From Otis tarda (lineage: Eukaryota; Chordata; Aves; Otidiformes; Otididae), in contig CM048554.1 of the NCBI GenBank assembly GCA_026413225.1, positions 94,715,963 to 94,779,962 on the forward strand: a stretch of DNA of 64,000 nucleotides, read 5' to 3'. Positions 13,962-26,323 of the stretch are shown one piece after another; the first letter of the stretch is position 1; each line of letters begins with the position of its first letter. The position numbers were made by a program, and so were the translations under genes. The notes below the pieces were generated by a model that was not told the DNA's origin, ran no database searches, and saw nothing but the letters and a program-made list of their open reading frames with translations.

Positions 13962-14001
13962 CTGACCGACAAGCAATGTCCACATCCTTTTCAAAATCAG
14001 T
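13962..14001 (-). CDS. ADGRB3: ADGRB3 internal exon: cytoplasmic tail (40 nt)
   Basis: This short exon has acceptor TTCTTGTTACAG and donor GTAAGA. It encodes TDFEKDVDIACRS plus the first base (G) of a valine codon that is completed by the TT at the start of the large tail exon. It is too short to find by ORF length. It is supported by the exact BAI3 match, consensus splice sites and the phase fit on both sides. Skipping it would shift the frame. Confidence 0.93.
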
Positions 14002-15424
14002 CTGTAACAAGAAACAACGAAACAGGAAAGACATTATTAATTGAAAACTAAACCACCATACCTTTTTGCCAACTAGCGCTTCCAAAATGTCCTACTTACA
14101 GAGTCATAGTCTCTTAAAAGTGGTTTCTTGTTGCTGAGAAGGTGAAGTGTATTGTTTTACAACAGCAGAGCTTTACAAAGTTTCCTAAAGTATAACTGGG
14201 TGGTTTTCAAAGTATGCTGCCTGACCAGAAAAAATAAAATAAAATAGGTGGAAGTAGAGTATATAGTTTTAATAAAACGATACAGTGTATAGTTTTTATG
14301 TATATGGAAGAGTAACTTCTACATCTCACGGAAGGATCATTTTTAAGGAAGATTTTCATAGTAATTTTATAAACAGAAGTATGGAAAATACCCTGCAATA
14401 CAAATTACTGTGAATATGTGTAATCCAATTAGTTCATCCTGTCTGAAACATCATTAATTTGTTATGAAGTGGTTATTTGTTATATAACATTCCATCCATC
14501 CTTGCTCCTGATGTAATTGTGCAAAGTTTGTACTCCCTGAAAACAACTATTATTTATTTCATTGAGCAAAAAAGAATTGTAAGAGCTAAGAAAGAATTTT
14601 AACAATTGAAAATCCAAGCACACTTTTCCCAGTTAAGCAAAACTATTTATTCTGTTACAGAATTTGAGTAATGTTGTTTCTATGTTTTGAATTATGAATT
14701 TGAATTGTGTTTTTATTTCCACATAAAGTTTGTTTCACAAAAAATATTTAATAAAAATGACCTCCTCTTGCTTATGAAGTCCAAACATTGGGTTCTTTTT
14801 CGATACACCATTATTTGAAGGGCATCTGCTTGCTGAGCCTTGCATTTTTTTAGGGCCTGATCCTGTCCCCATTACAATCAATGACAAACTCTCATTGAAA
14901 GTGAAGGGACCGATAATTCGTCTTAATATGCCACCTAACAATATTAGTAAATCCAAATTGGCATACCGAACCATTCACTATTTCATTAATGCCAGACACT
15001 AAATAGATTCCCCCTCTAGAATCTCTAGCACTTTCTCATTGTCTGACTTAGTTTGAAAGGAACATTTTTCAAGGCCTCATGAAGGGAAGACTCTCAAATG
15101 CATCAGTGCTCTCTACATCAACAGTAGAAAAAGTCATGATACATTATTAGATTACTTTCTCATTCTCTTATGTAAGAATCTTTTGTCAGAAAGAACACTG
15201 GTGGAAGATACTAATTCACTGTGCTCCACTAAATGATCTCACCAATAACTTAAAACTTGCTAAGATATTTAAGCAAGCACATAATGATCTAAACAGACTT
15301 ATGCTTAAAAATGGTGTTAGTATTTCAACTGTGCATACTTGCCATGTACAATACTGTAAGTTTTTTTCTTTTAGTGCTTTTAGGAGCACTAAATTAATAG
15401 TCAAAGAAGAAAATAAAAGCTAAC
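14002..15424 (-). other. ADGRB3: ADGRB3 intron, 1.4 kb
   Basis: This intron lies between the 96-nt and 40-nt tail exons. It contains a probable ancient palindromic repeat at 14853-14916 and otherwise nothing I recognise. Confidence 0.85.
14853..14916. repeat. Ancient amniote palindromic repeat remnant
   Basis: GGGCCTGATCCTGTCCCCAT followed by an ATCAATGAC centre and a degraded mirror arm (CTCATTGAAAGTGAAGGGAC) matches the layout of an old repeat I remember from reptile and bird genomes. In that repeat a GGGCCTGATCC arm and CCCATTGACTTCAATGGG core fold back on each other. The family name is not certain. Confidence 0.5.
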
Positions 15425-15520
15425 CATGATTTGAGCATGTCCATTAGGAAAAGAACTTGAAGAATCTGCATTGATTGGATCCTGGCAATTTCTCAGTCGA
15501 CATCTGAATGCGTCTTGAAC
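15425..15520 (-). CDS. ADGRB3: ADGRB3 internal exon: helix 8 region and proximal cytoplasmic tail
   Basis: This 96-nt exon is phase 0 at both ends, with acceptor GTTTTCACAG and donor GTTAGC. It encodes 32 residues: [15 protein letters not shown], then [17 protein letters not shown]. The first half continues the amphipathic basic helix after TM7, with cysteines that could be lipid-modified (inference). The second half is a serine-rich flexible linker. The symmetric phases mean that skipping would leave the frame open. Confidence 0.95.
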
Positions 15521-17120
15521 CTGTGAAAACAATATCTTATACTGATTCTTGTGCAACATCATATACTCTGCTCCTATTAAAGACTAAATTAAACTGTATG
15601 GAATACAATGCAAGACTTTTTTTTAGCATACTTAATAAATCATACGCAGTAAACTATTGCAAAATAAAATGTATCTTCTACTTGATAAATTTAAGATTCT
15701 TGAAAGATGGTTCTTAACAGTTACTATAATCAGACACATAGTGCTCTCCTAATTATACTTTAAAGAGTAAGTCAATTTGAAAGATGTTACAGATTCCAAT
15801 CACAATCTCTGACTCCATGTATAGGGAATCTCATGCATCTCTTCTACAAGTAAAACTCTTCAGATCAGGCAAATATCTTCAGTGTCAGCACAAGAAGAAG
15901 AAAAATGGACTGTTTGTGCAGAGTCTGGTTTCTTGAACTAAAAAAATATAAAGATTTTTTTCACAAAGTACTGTTTACTAATATGATCCATAAAGTAAGT
16001 TTGAAGACTTGTCTCTAAAACACAAGTATATTTGAGGAATTACCTTTCCATAGGAAAGGCTATTTTTACTTTGATTTTGGGCAGAATGTAGGTCTAAAGA
16101 AATATTATTATGTAACAATTCTGTCAGAAAGATGTGGTTCAACAAAGAGGCACATTCAAAAGAAAAATGCAATTCCTGTTTGGTGACAGTAGAATGCAAA
16201 TACCTTTTTCTGCTTTCTCACATGTACCACAGTAAGAACAATAAAGCAACTTTTGGAATGGAAAGTTTTGAAATGTGAATTTTGGTTCCAGAATTGTCCA
16301 CATTAGCAACCTGATTGCAAGATGTGACTTGGAAAACAGGAACTTAGTTGAGTGATCTCCAGTTAAAACAAACTAGTGTCATTTCTTGTTTGAATATGAA
16401 AGTACTCTCAATGAAATGTCTACAAAATCTACATTCCATTTATTATCTGTAGAATTTACTTGATGTCTAATTCAGAATAATTAAATGGGAGAAAATCGTA
16501 TTCTACTCATGGACATTTTGTGAACAGCAGAACAGGATAATTCATTAATTGTTGCTGATGAAAAGCTGTCCCCTTTCAATACATTGTATTCTACTGCAAG
16601 CCATTTAAGAGCTTTCACAAAAGGGAAAATGAAATAGGAGAAAAAAAGATTTACTTTTGCAATTAGAAAGCATTATTTTAAAGTGCTCAACCCTTAAATG
16701 AGTAAGAGTGCTCTACAGTCTTTATAAATGACTGTTGCAGGTGGAGGAAGACTAATATAGAGCAGAAAGAAGAATGAAGCAAGGTGGGAAGGTTTGGATT
16801 AATTTCAAAACACCAAGACTTCCCACACGTGGTAATGTAAAGTGTGCTTGACCTGTATCATGACTCAGATTCTGATTTTAGGCACTACACTTGCTGTGGT
16901 TTTCCATGTGTTTGACATTAATCTAATTTGGCATCTCCCAGTTGTTGCAAATTTAATCCAAGTTTTCTCTCACTTTATCAATGCTGAAGTCAGGTCACAC
17001 TTCAGAGCTTTATGCTCTTGGATAAGCACTGGCACAGTCATTTGAAAACAAAAATGAAATAAAAATTCCCTCCCTCCAAAGCAGCTCCAGCTGTGCTGAA
17101 TTTCGTCTCAAGCCTCATGA

Positions 17121-17164
17121 TAAAGGTCCCTTCCAACCCAAACTATTCTATGATTCCATGATAT
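17121..17164 (+). mobile_element. CR1 LINE, 3'-end stub
   Basis: AAAGGTCCCTTCCAACCCAA followed by ACTATTCTATGATTCCATGA is the characteristic 3' terminus of avian CR1 retrotransposons. Only about 45 bases can be recognised. It is inserted antisense to ADGRB3. Confidence 0.85.
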
Positions 17165-20100
17165 TTGACCCCAAAGCATTATTATTTCAGAACATATTGT
17201 GTTATCTCACTCTGTGCAGTGGACCTCCTTATTTTTGGGACTCTGTGTTCATGAAGCTTCCCCCAGTTCAGACAGTTCCAGAGATCTCAAGAAGCTCATG
17301 TCCTACTTTAACTGCCTTCTGTATTAAAGTGGTGAATCTTGATGTTGGGATCCTCTTAAATGTGCATGTTTCTTACAATGTTTCTGAAGTGCAAGCAGCA
17401 TATGATTTGAACATGTTAACAGAATGTCAAATGTAGCTGTATCTGTCATATCAACATATGTTGCAATTTCTAGGTGTCCTCACACAAGCCAGAAACAAAA
17501 AGGTTGAACTTTCTAAATACCAGCTTATTTTTCTAAACTGGTTGTTCAAATTTGTTTGAGTATGTAAAGACCGTGCTATCTTTACATTTTACGTTGAAAC
17601 ATAACCTTGTTTTTCCCCCTTGCCTTTTAACATCAAGTTACAAGATTTTCTTAGAGCCAGGCAGAGCAGGAGAGACAGATGTGATGAACGTGCGGATACC
17701 AGGGAAGTGGTTTCCCTAGCAACAGTAACCAACCCCAAGCTTTTATAACTTATCCTCTCCCTACTCATGTACTCTTTATTTTTCTCCTGCAGTACAGAAA
17801 TGTGGGCTTTAGACGCCAACGATGCACTTAATCCAAATGCTCTCTAGTCAGCAGAGCACAGCAAAAGAAGAAAATACATGTGGGTTCCTCCCATCAACAG
17901 CATTAACAGGAGTTACTCAGTGTGATTCAAATTAGCTTTCGAGCATCTTGTGTTCAAGCAGGTCAGGCAAACTGTTTTTGCTCTGATGGAGAAGCTTCAG
18001 CTCTAACCTCTCCTATCATTCTCTGTTGTGTGACACAGACCTCACCCTCTTTCAATGCTCAATTAGGTATTTAAGCAGCAAGAAGAGGAAAAAAAAAACC
18101 ACTAGGCTCTCTGGGCTAAAAAGGCAACATAGAGCAATAAGACCTAACTCTTATTTTGCACTTTTCTTTCCTCATTTCCAAATGGTCTGTAAGAGGTCTC
18201 ATATATTGTCTATATTTACCTTACAAGTTAGGAAAGAGACGTATAGAAAGATCTAATGTCTTTCCAAAAGATCCTGAATTATGGAGGACAGAAATGGATA
18301 CAATGCATCACGTAGTTATCTTCTAGTTGTATGTCTGTCTTAGTGAACGTCCCTGGCTGCCTAATGCAGCCCTTGTCACACAAGATCTTTGATATAGCTT
18401 ACTAGAGAAAGTAAAAAATGTTTCTATAGTTTATGTTTATATCGATATAACTAAGAGGAAAAATAAGGGTTTTATAGACACAATTGTAAAAGTCTGTGTC
18501 TTTTTGTAATGTAATGACAATAAAGGCATAGTAAAGTAGGGCTGTCCTCTTCTTTGTTTGAATTTTACAGTGATATATTCCACCTCATATTTTTTTTTTC
18601 CTGACAGTTAGAATTACTGTTTTGCCTGTGCTGGCATGCTATAAATACTAGATCAATCCTATAGGCTATAACTGAGATAGCTTTGTAGCTGTCATCAAGA
18701 GTGACAAATATGTTGGCAGGGTTTCCCTGACAGGCACTGGCAGAGCAAAATGCTTTTGCAGACAACAAAAAGTAACAGACTGTTTTTTCAGGTGGGAGGT
18801 ACTGTGTGTAATGCAAAGACTGCATTCCACACTGTGCATGGCCACTATCTTGGCATGTACTCACCTAAGGGTCTCTGGAGCTAGAAAGCCAGACTCTCCA
18901 GAGCCAGACTGAAACATAACTTCCTGGAGTTACATCTCTTTCTATGTAGGAACTTGTTGCAGTAAACAATTATGTCTTTGCTGCTGCAAGCTGGTCCATA
19001 TAAGTGCAGATCATACACATTTTCGAAAGAAAATTGTTTTAAGAGCATCAACCTTTAGTTCTTTGCTGTTCTTGAAGAACTTTCTATTTATTTACCTTCC
19101 CACATGAAAAAAAATACCTTAATTAGTTCCTCAAGTGTTTTTCCCAGTTTACAATTTCAATCTGGAGGACCAACGATTCAATGTGTTCAAACAGCAATAT
19201 GCCTAGGCTTCTTTTTTTTTTTTACACAACCACCACCACCATCACTATCATCATCTTGACTGGAGATAATCTACTGATTGGTGGATAAGTTGTCTCTGAA
19301 CATTTACTTCTGCCTAAGTTGCCATGACTGAAGAAAAAACTCCTTCTTCTTTTTGATAAGGGATGACCTTATATAGCTCAGGTGCTTTTTGGGCCTTATT
19401 GGGAAATCTTCTCATGAGGTCATTTTTTAAAACACCATGTAGACAGATCAATTAGCTGTTTTATCAAATGTCTTCCTTCCAGAATTTCAGTGTTAGGACC
19501 AGAAGGTGTAACTGCCAAGACTAGCTGGCAGGAACGACTCCTTTAAGTAGTTAAATGAAGTAATGATTCTTTGCAGTTAGATGAGACGTGTATATGTGAT
19601 TTGCTAAAAGAGCAGTGACTACAATAAACCAAAACTATCTGATTGCCTACACACAAACAATCAAGATTCTAAACTCCTGTATAAACATCTTTATAAGTTT
19701 GCACTAGAACCAGTGAGTTTAAAGTCGTTCAAGTCCAAAAAGTTGAAAACTGAGTATACTTATAGAAAAGACTAATCCCACCTCTATCATCACAGTCCTA
19801 CCTATGAGTAAGGTCAGACAGTAACATTTCCATGACATATTCAGCAATATCAAAGGATTTCCTGGGACTGAAGCATTTGCAGCAAATAGGTGTCATTAGA
19901 AGAGGGAATCTGTCTTGAATTCAAGGCTTGGGGCATTGTGGGAAGATGCCTTTTCAATTTATCTGAAGCAGTCAAAATATTTTTTTTTCCAAATAAAACT
20001 TCTGTATTACCGCACTGAGGCAGGCTTTAAGGTCCAATTTTTTTTTTTTTTTTAAATTTTATACATTGCTGTGTGTCCCGCTATGTTACTTTCAGAATTT

Positions 20101-20174
20101 CTCATGGATTTTGGTCTGGTTTTTGACTAAATCAATGACTAATAACCAAGTATGTGCTGCAACCTCTCTGCATC

Positions 20175-20450
20175 CTCACAAAGGACACGACAAAATGGAA
20201 TGAAACTGTATCAAGCGAAGTTCAGATTGGACCTTAGGAAAAGGTTCTTCACTGAGAGGGTGGTCACTCACTGAAACAGATTCCCCAGGGAAGTGGTCAT
20301 GGCACCAAGCCTGCCAGAGTTCAAGGAGCATCTAGACGATGCTCTTAGTCATATGGTTTAGGTTTAGGTAGTCCTATGAGGAACAGGGAGTTGACTTGAT
20401 AATCCTTATGGGTCCCCTCCAACTTGAGATATTCTATGATTCTATGAAAG
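20175..20450 (+). mobile_element. CR1 LINE, 3' fragment (~275 bp)
   Basis: The fragment reads through the CR1 3' region: TTCAGATTGGACCTTAGGAA, then GGTTCTTCACTGAGAGGGTG, CCCAGGGAAGTGGTCATGGC, and the 3' end CCCTCCAACTTGAGATATTC TATGATTCTATGA. CR1 copies are usually 5'-truncated, as here. It is antisense to ADGRB3 and carries no open reading frame. Confidence 0.92.
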
Positions 20451-22249
20451 ATAATGTTGTTTATAGCACTTTTTTTTTAAAGGTTTCATCTGCAACCTTG
20501 AGCTAAAGATATATATTTTTAAATAAATACGATTCCTCAGGACAGTAAGATGTGAGACGGTTTGCCCTTTCCAGTCTAATTAAATGTCCCAATGGAAATA
20601 CAAATTTAATATACAGGAAAATCAGTACAGAAATGCCATTCTTTCTACTGAAGAATTTAAGTAAAAATAGTTGCAACGTCTAACCATTTTTCTAAAAGAA
20701 TATGTGAAATGATGACTTTCAGTTCTACAGACGAGAACACCCTCTTTCACAGAATTAAATCATATGGGGGGAAAATGCTGTAGAAAATAAGGGGATAGCA
20801 AGATAGTTCTATATAAAATAGATTTGTCTTGAGTATTATCTCTTATTCTGCACATATTTTTATCCTAAAAAATAACAAAAAAAAACAAAAAGAAAAAAAA
20901 AAGAAAGGTATTAAAGGAGGCAAGCCCCTTCCAGTATGAAAAATGACAAACTAAGAAAACCAGAAGTTCATAGCCTCTAACAGCTTGAATAAAGTGGGAT
21001 GGAGTCAGCATAATGGAAGGCGCTATTTTCTGCAAGATACTGATATATTGGGAATATTGATATAAATTGGAAACTTAATTATTTGATAAGATAATCACGT
21101 ATGCGTAACAGTATAGGATAGTGATATAAATTTCATGTAAAGTGGTACACTACTGAAAGACTGAAATAAATTATGTCACTCATAATTCTTTTTCACTAAT
21201 ATAGTGGGTTTCAATGTTTAAAGGGTGTAAATGGTGGAAAGGGAAACCACTGTGTGAGATTCCTCACTCAGCGTTGACAATAAATCTTTCCTGAAACATC
21301 TTTCTGGTTTTTTTTTTAGTCCTGAAGTGCTTTTGAATAACTCTTGCCAATCACATACCAGACAGTGTAAGTTGGTTTATTGGTGTGGTAAATATTGTGA
21401 AGTTGATAAATGGCTAACGTATAAGCACCCCGTTGGACCAGGTTACTGCTGTCCAGTCCATCTCCAACCACTCATTTTTGATAGATGGTCCCACTACCAC
21501 AGATCTGCCAACAAAGATCTGCCAGTTACTGCTCTCAAACCTATCTAGGGTTAGTTAGTAGGTTAGATAGGTTAGAGAAGCTGTTACCAGAGCCAGGTTA
21601 AAATGCTCTTCTGTGATAGCTCTGACATCAGATTTCAGGGGTGATTAATTTTGCAGTGGGTGACACTGAGCTGTGAAGGGCAAGCCAGGGGTACTAACTT
21701 TTTCTTGCTGTTCTCAAAGCATTCATCTGTCTTTATCCTCACTGTTCCCATAACTTAAGTATGTTACATCAAGTATGTACCTGAGTTTGCAGTACTGAAA
21801 GGGTACACCTTCACCAACATAACACATCATCTCCTTGTGTCCTCTTTCAGGGACAGCATAAGCAGAAATCATTTTGTGTTTGAATCAGTTTTAGAGACTG
21901 TAAACATCTACAGCTTTTGGTCTTCAGGAAAAGTGCATTCATGCAAGTATCTCCCTATACTCACAATGTTGGGAGAGCCTAACACTTGAAAAATAAACTG
22001 AACTTGGGATTAACTAAAAGCCAGCTTTAATTAAGTGAGTATAGTTCTATAATGAAACTGGCATTCTGCACCTGGAATTAACTGATTTTCACCCTCTCTC
22101 TTTCACTTGTTCCTCCGCATCCCATCATTAAATACTTTTCTCTTCCTATGAAACATATTTCTGCAGAGCAAACTGTATATAACATTTAAGAGCAGTTGAG
22201 ATATTAACAGGAGCACAGCCCATTAGAAAACTGGGAAGCCATTCCTCAC

Positions 22250-22421
22250 CTCCCTTCGGAGAATACAATGGACCATGACAATAACAAAGCCTTGTAATGA
22301 ATCAAACACTGCAAAAAGTATCTGAAATAATATTGATCTTTTGTCTGTCATGGCCAGAACCGCAGACATCCAAGTCAGGGCCAGAAGTGGCAACACCACA
22401 CAGGAACTCCAGAGAGACGCC
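22250..22421 (-). CDS. ADGRB3: ADGRB3 internal exon: TM6, extracellular loop 3, TM7
   Basis: This 172-nt exon follows an acceptor ending CTTTCAATAG; its first base completes the split methionine codon. It encodes 57 residues: [19 protein letters not shown] and AVLAM (TM6), TDKR as the short third extracellular loop, then [20 protein letters not shown] and MVHCILRRE (TM7 and the start of the membrane-proximal helix). The donor is GTGAGG. The TM7 segment with FDSLQGF and the following HCILRRE matches the adhesion GPCR TM7 to helix 8 consensus. There is no frameshift or stop. Confidence 0.96.
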
Positions 22422-22750
22422 CTATTGAAAGAAAGAGAAAAGGAGCACTGTAATATTGTAAAAAAAATATTAAAACCTCACTATTAAAATAAAACATATT
22501 TAAGGATGGCACTTTATCAAGTTAACTTGAAAATCATGGGCAAGAATGTAACAGTGTTGGTATTTTATGATCTAAAGAATATCCTGTATTCAGTTAATAA
22601 ACACAATTGCAATTTTTTTTTGTTAAAAAGTACTTAAATGTGCTCAGCACTCTCTACAGTGTTAGCAAACACAGTTGTCATCATCAAACTATTGTCTCAC
22701 ATGCACTGTATAAGATTTGTAACAAGAAGATGTAAATGATCAGGACTAAC
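22422..22750 (-). other. ADGRB3: ADGRB3 intron, 329 nt
   Basis: This short intron lies between the intracellular loop 3 exon and the TM6-TM7 exon. It is AT-rich with no repeat recognised. Its small size is relevant to possible alternative use of the loop exon. Confidence 0.9.
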
Positions 22751-22849
22751 ATGGCATTACTGGCGGTGGTGGCTGACAAAGCTGTTGTTGAAACTACTCC
22801 ACACTTGGCACATTTGAGCGTCAAACCGCTATGAGGCTCACTCATCTGA
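22751..22849 (-). CDS. ADGRB3: ADGRB3 internal exon: intracellular loop 3 insert (symmetric, 99 nt)
   Basis: This exon begins with the third base of a split glycine codon after acceptor TTTGTTTGCAG and ends with the first two bases (AT) of a methionine codon before GTTAGT. It encodes 32 full codons beginning [19 protein letters not shown] and continuing [13 protein letters not shown], the extended third intracellular loop characteristic of BAI receptors. The CAKC pair and the Ser/Thr-rich run are notable. Both ends have the same phase, so skipping it would keep the frame and remove 33 residues of the loop. An intron of only 329 nt separates it from the next exon. Confidence 0.95.
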
Positions 22850-25800
22850 CTGCAAACAAACAGAACACCCACAAAAAGAACAAAATATTGAATTGTCACC
22901 AAAAAACGTTGCTACTGAAATTTAGCTTTTAAATATGACGTCATGCAGAAAAAGTAAGTAGACTTATTCAGGATGAATGCTCTATGTTGTTGCAAAACCG
23001 TACTTTGTACTTTACATCATTGTTAGCTTTAAATGTTAATGCTATGGGGCTTGATTTCATGCAGGCTCTATTTCTTCCACTTAAGCTAAAAAAGGCCCCA
23101 AATGTCCAGTGACCAAAACTGCTCAGTACACTGAAGTAAACATAAGCACGTGCTAGGATAGACACACAAAGTGAAATCCCTCTATTCAGACCTGTTAAAA
23201 GACTGTTGTATCCAAACTTGCCTGAGAAAGAGTATAGGACACTTAAAGGAGGAGTATGAAGTATAAACAATTATAGAGCATTAACAGAGAAAGCAACTTG
23301 CAAAATGTATTCAAGCATCAAATCAGAATGGGCGTACTGTATAGTCACATTTGTGCTAGTGATCTGAATGGCCCATTAACATCTGAAGTTATTTTATTGT
23401 TGTATGAAGGTCTGAATACAGGGCTTGAAATGTATGGAATCTGATGAAATAAATACCAGTTGGTACTAAAAAAAGGGTGACCTGTTTTGCATTTTAATAA
23501 AACACAGTACACAAGCATTAAGCTCAAAGCATTTTGTACAGACAATTGTACCTCGGCACCTGTCAGAAGAGTTAAAGGGCAAAACCTGGAATTTAAATTT
23601 TCTTTTACATACAGCATGCATTCAACTTCCTGAGCAGAGTAAATAAAGGCTTTTGCTATTCCTTCTCTTTCTGGTACCAGAACCAGAAATAACCATAGCT
23701 GACTGAGGTGCAACAGGAAGGGTGTTTTTCCCAGCTGGAAAGTGGTCAACATAGTGAAGATACGTAACACTTCAGTTTTTCCCAGTTATTTCAACCAACA
23801 GAACTCCTTTTTATCGTCAAACTCAGCATTCACAAGCTTTTTAACATACTGCCCAAAACAACAGTGAACTTCAGTGGTTTCCATTTTGATAAACCAAATT
23901 ATGATCTTCCGTTAAAAAAGTGCAGTATATTTTCCATAAAAATGCAGGTTTTTTTCCATGAAAAAAACCAGTGAGAACCATGACTTTGTATAAGGTGATT
24001 GTCAGGTCTGAAAAGAACTCAGTGAATCCACATTAGTTTACACCAATTAAAGATCTACATTAATGAATGAACTAGAAAAATGCCTTGGGTAATCTTAATC
24101 TAAGCTTAGGAAAACACCTTCCATGTTTGCTTGGCAATACTTCAGTGTTACCAGATTGGATTATTCTCTTTACCTCTACAGATTTGTTCTGGATCTTACA
24201 AATAATGGAACTTGATGTATGTATAGACCAAATATAATCTTTCTGGCTGGGCATATATGGGTGCTACCCCTTCTGCCAGCAAAATTATTGGTATACCAGG
24301 AAAATGGTATATTGATATGCCAGGAAAATGATTAATATCCATCCATCAAGACACTTGTTGATTCTCCATATAAGGTGGGAAAAAAACATACAGAGCTAGT
24401 ATATTTTGTCCTATTCACTGCTTTAAATCTTACATAAATGATTTCCACAGCTGAACTTTTGACAGGTATAAGTCCAATGTTTGCCAGAAAGATTGAAGTT
24501 GCCTTTCTGAGCATGACTGCCAAGAGATATTTGAGAAACGAGTGACAGCCTCCTTTCTACTGGAGGCCAAATGCTGCACCAATTTCTGTGCCCCAAAGAA
24601 TGACTCAAGAATTTTTATCTGCCAAGTAGTACCAAGGAATGCTGTTGCCAAGCCACCATCTCATACTATCACAAAAGTGAAGATTGTTTCGCGATTAACG
24701 GATCTACATACTTTCCCAGAATATCTGGTTTGTTTCTGACAGAATAATTTCCAGTTCTTTATCCATTTACTTTAAAATGAAATACCATTTTACGAAGTTG
24801 CACACTGTTAGAAAGGAAGCTATTTGTTTCATCAGGAAAGTATCCTATAAGCAAATAGATTTTTATAGCCAACAGTTGAGTAGGTGAAAAAAAAATGATG
24901 CAGTTAAATCTAAGCTTGTATATCCTTACAAAATGTACAAAGCCAAACCTGTGATTACTCCAACTCCTTAAATCACTGGAATTAGAGCAGATGTGAATTT
25001 GAATTGGTGATTACTAAGTTATTACTACTCTTGAAAAAATTTGTGTAGTTTTATAACATTCTAGATTTTGTCAGTGTTATTACACAGGTAAGAATGTTGA
25101 TGGCAGAATAGTGGTGAAAGAGCTGAAAACCAGAAAGATTTAATTGAATTAATCAAATTTATGCAAATCACACCAGCTGAAGTACTTAGCATAAATTCAC
25201 TTATCTAACCAATGAATTGAACTTATTAGGAATGCTACTGTTAGTGAAATGGTAAAATAATTCAAAGCGAAGCTGTAATAAATTTACTCATAGCAGTAAT
25301 ACACAGTAAAATAGAGATATCGCTTGTCATTGCTAGAAATGCAGATATTGGTGGTGTTAACTACAAGCTGGCTCAAAAGACAATACTAGAACATATAGCT
25401 GTAAAAAACAATTATGCAAAGTTTAAATATAATTTCATAAGCGTTAAGAAGGTGATGATACACTTGTGAAATATTTTTCTCCAATACGAAATGAATCTAG
25501 GTTTGCTGCTGCAGTACTTCAAATCATTGTTATCCACTGAAAAACAGTTTCTAATACCACCACTGTCATAATCCTTTCTTCTCATGAGAACAAATAGAAT
25601 TTGAATGTAAATGCAAGTAAATAATCAATAACAAAGAATTTTCATTTATCTTTTTCCTTTTTTTTTTGCTTTTAAGACATGTTTTTTTACTTTGAAATTC
25701 TGTTAAATTAATTTAGAACATACATCTATGTAGATATGGATGCAAGAACAAAGGCACATTCTTCACATAGTCAGAATGGCAGAATAGCGTTGACCTCAGT

Positions 25801-26237
25801 AAGAGACATATTGCTGTAAAATATATTTTATAACAGTTTACACACAGGAGTAACATTTCGCACCATAGTAATTAAAGTTGACAACTAGACAAAAATAATC
25901 AGTCGCTTCAGTACACACAGTTCATAAGACTGTTCTCCTAACTGCAACAACTTTACATGTGTGACATTGTTGTGAAACTTCTGCTCAGATTTGTTTAATC
26001 CTTATTATTATTAACTTAATACTGTTGTACTTGTGTTTTATTATGTTTAGTGTGTTTAGTTGCATTCCCTCAGGATAATGCAACAGCAACTTTTAAGATG
26101 AATGGAATCTGTTAGACACGCTGTTACACTGATATAAAAGTTCAAAGCACAATCAAAAGCATTTTTGGTGAATATCTGTAATTGAAAATTGGTGATACAA
26201 TTTTAATATGCTTTAAAATAACCCAGTTGTTGCTTAC
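22850..26237 (-). other. ADGRB3: ADGRB3 intron, 3.4 kb
   Basis: This intron lies between the TM5 exon and the loop 3 exon. It contains an imperfect duplication around 24291-24328 (CCAGGAAAATGGTATATTGA then GCCAGGAAAATG). The open frames here, up to 141 codons at 23345-23770, resemble nothing known. Confidence 0.85.
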
Positions 26238-26323
26238 CCCGCTCTGTGTTTAAGCTTTTTATCTAGGATTCCATCTCTGGAAACAAGTTTATTAAATACC
26301 AAAATGCCAATCACCATGTTGAC
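26238..26323 (-). CDS. ADGRB3: ADGRB3 internal exon: end of TM5, start of intracellular loop 3
   Basis: This 86-nt exon lies between an acceptor ending TTTGACAG and donor GTAAGC. It encodes [14 protein letters not shown], the cytoplasmic half of TM5, and the basic stretch [14 protein letters not shown], then two bases (GG) of a split glycine codon. The basic juxtamembrane residues are typical of the G-protein-facing end of TM5. It starts in phase 0 directly after the exon at 28533. Confidence 0.94.

Larger units (their letters stand above)
15521..22249 (-). other. ADGRB3: ADGRB3 intron, 6.7 kb
   Basis: This intron lies between the TM6-TM7 exon and the 96-nt tail exon. It contains two CR1 fragments (17121-17164 and 20175-20450), a T-rich run at about 20038-20053 and a short CAC-type microsatellite near 19230-19255. 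I see no other gene. Confidence 0.85.

Noticed and set aside
21546..21577. GGGTTAGTTAGTAGGTTAGAT, telomere-like
   Set aside because: It has irregular spacing and no run of TTAGGG units. It is more likely chance or a short degenerate repeat.
23345..23770. 141-codon minus-strand open frame in the intron before the loop 3 exon
   Set aside because: It matches no ADGRB3 segment or known family, and no splice sites connect it in frame.
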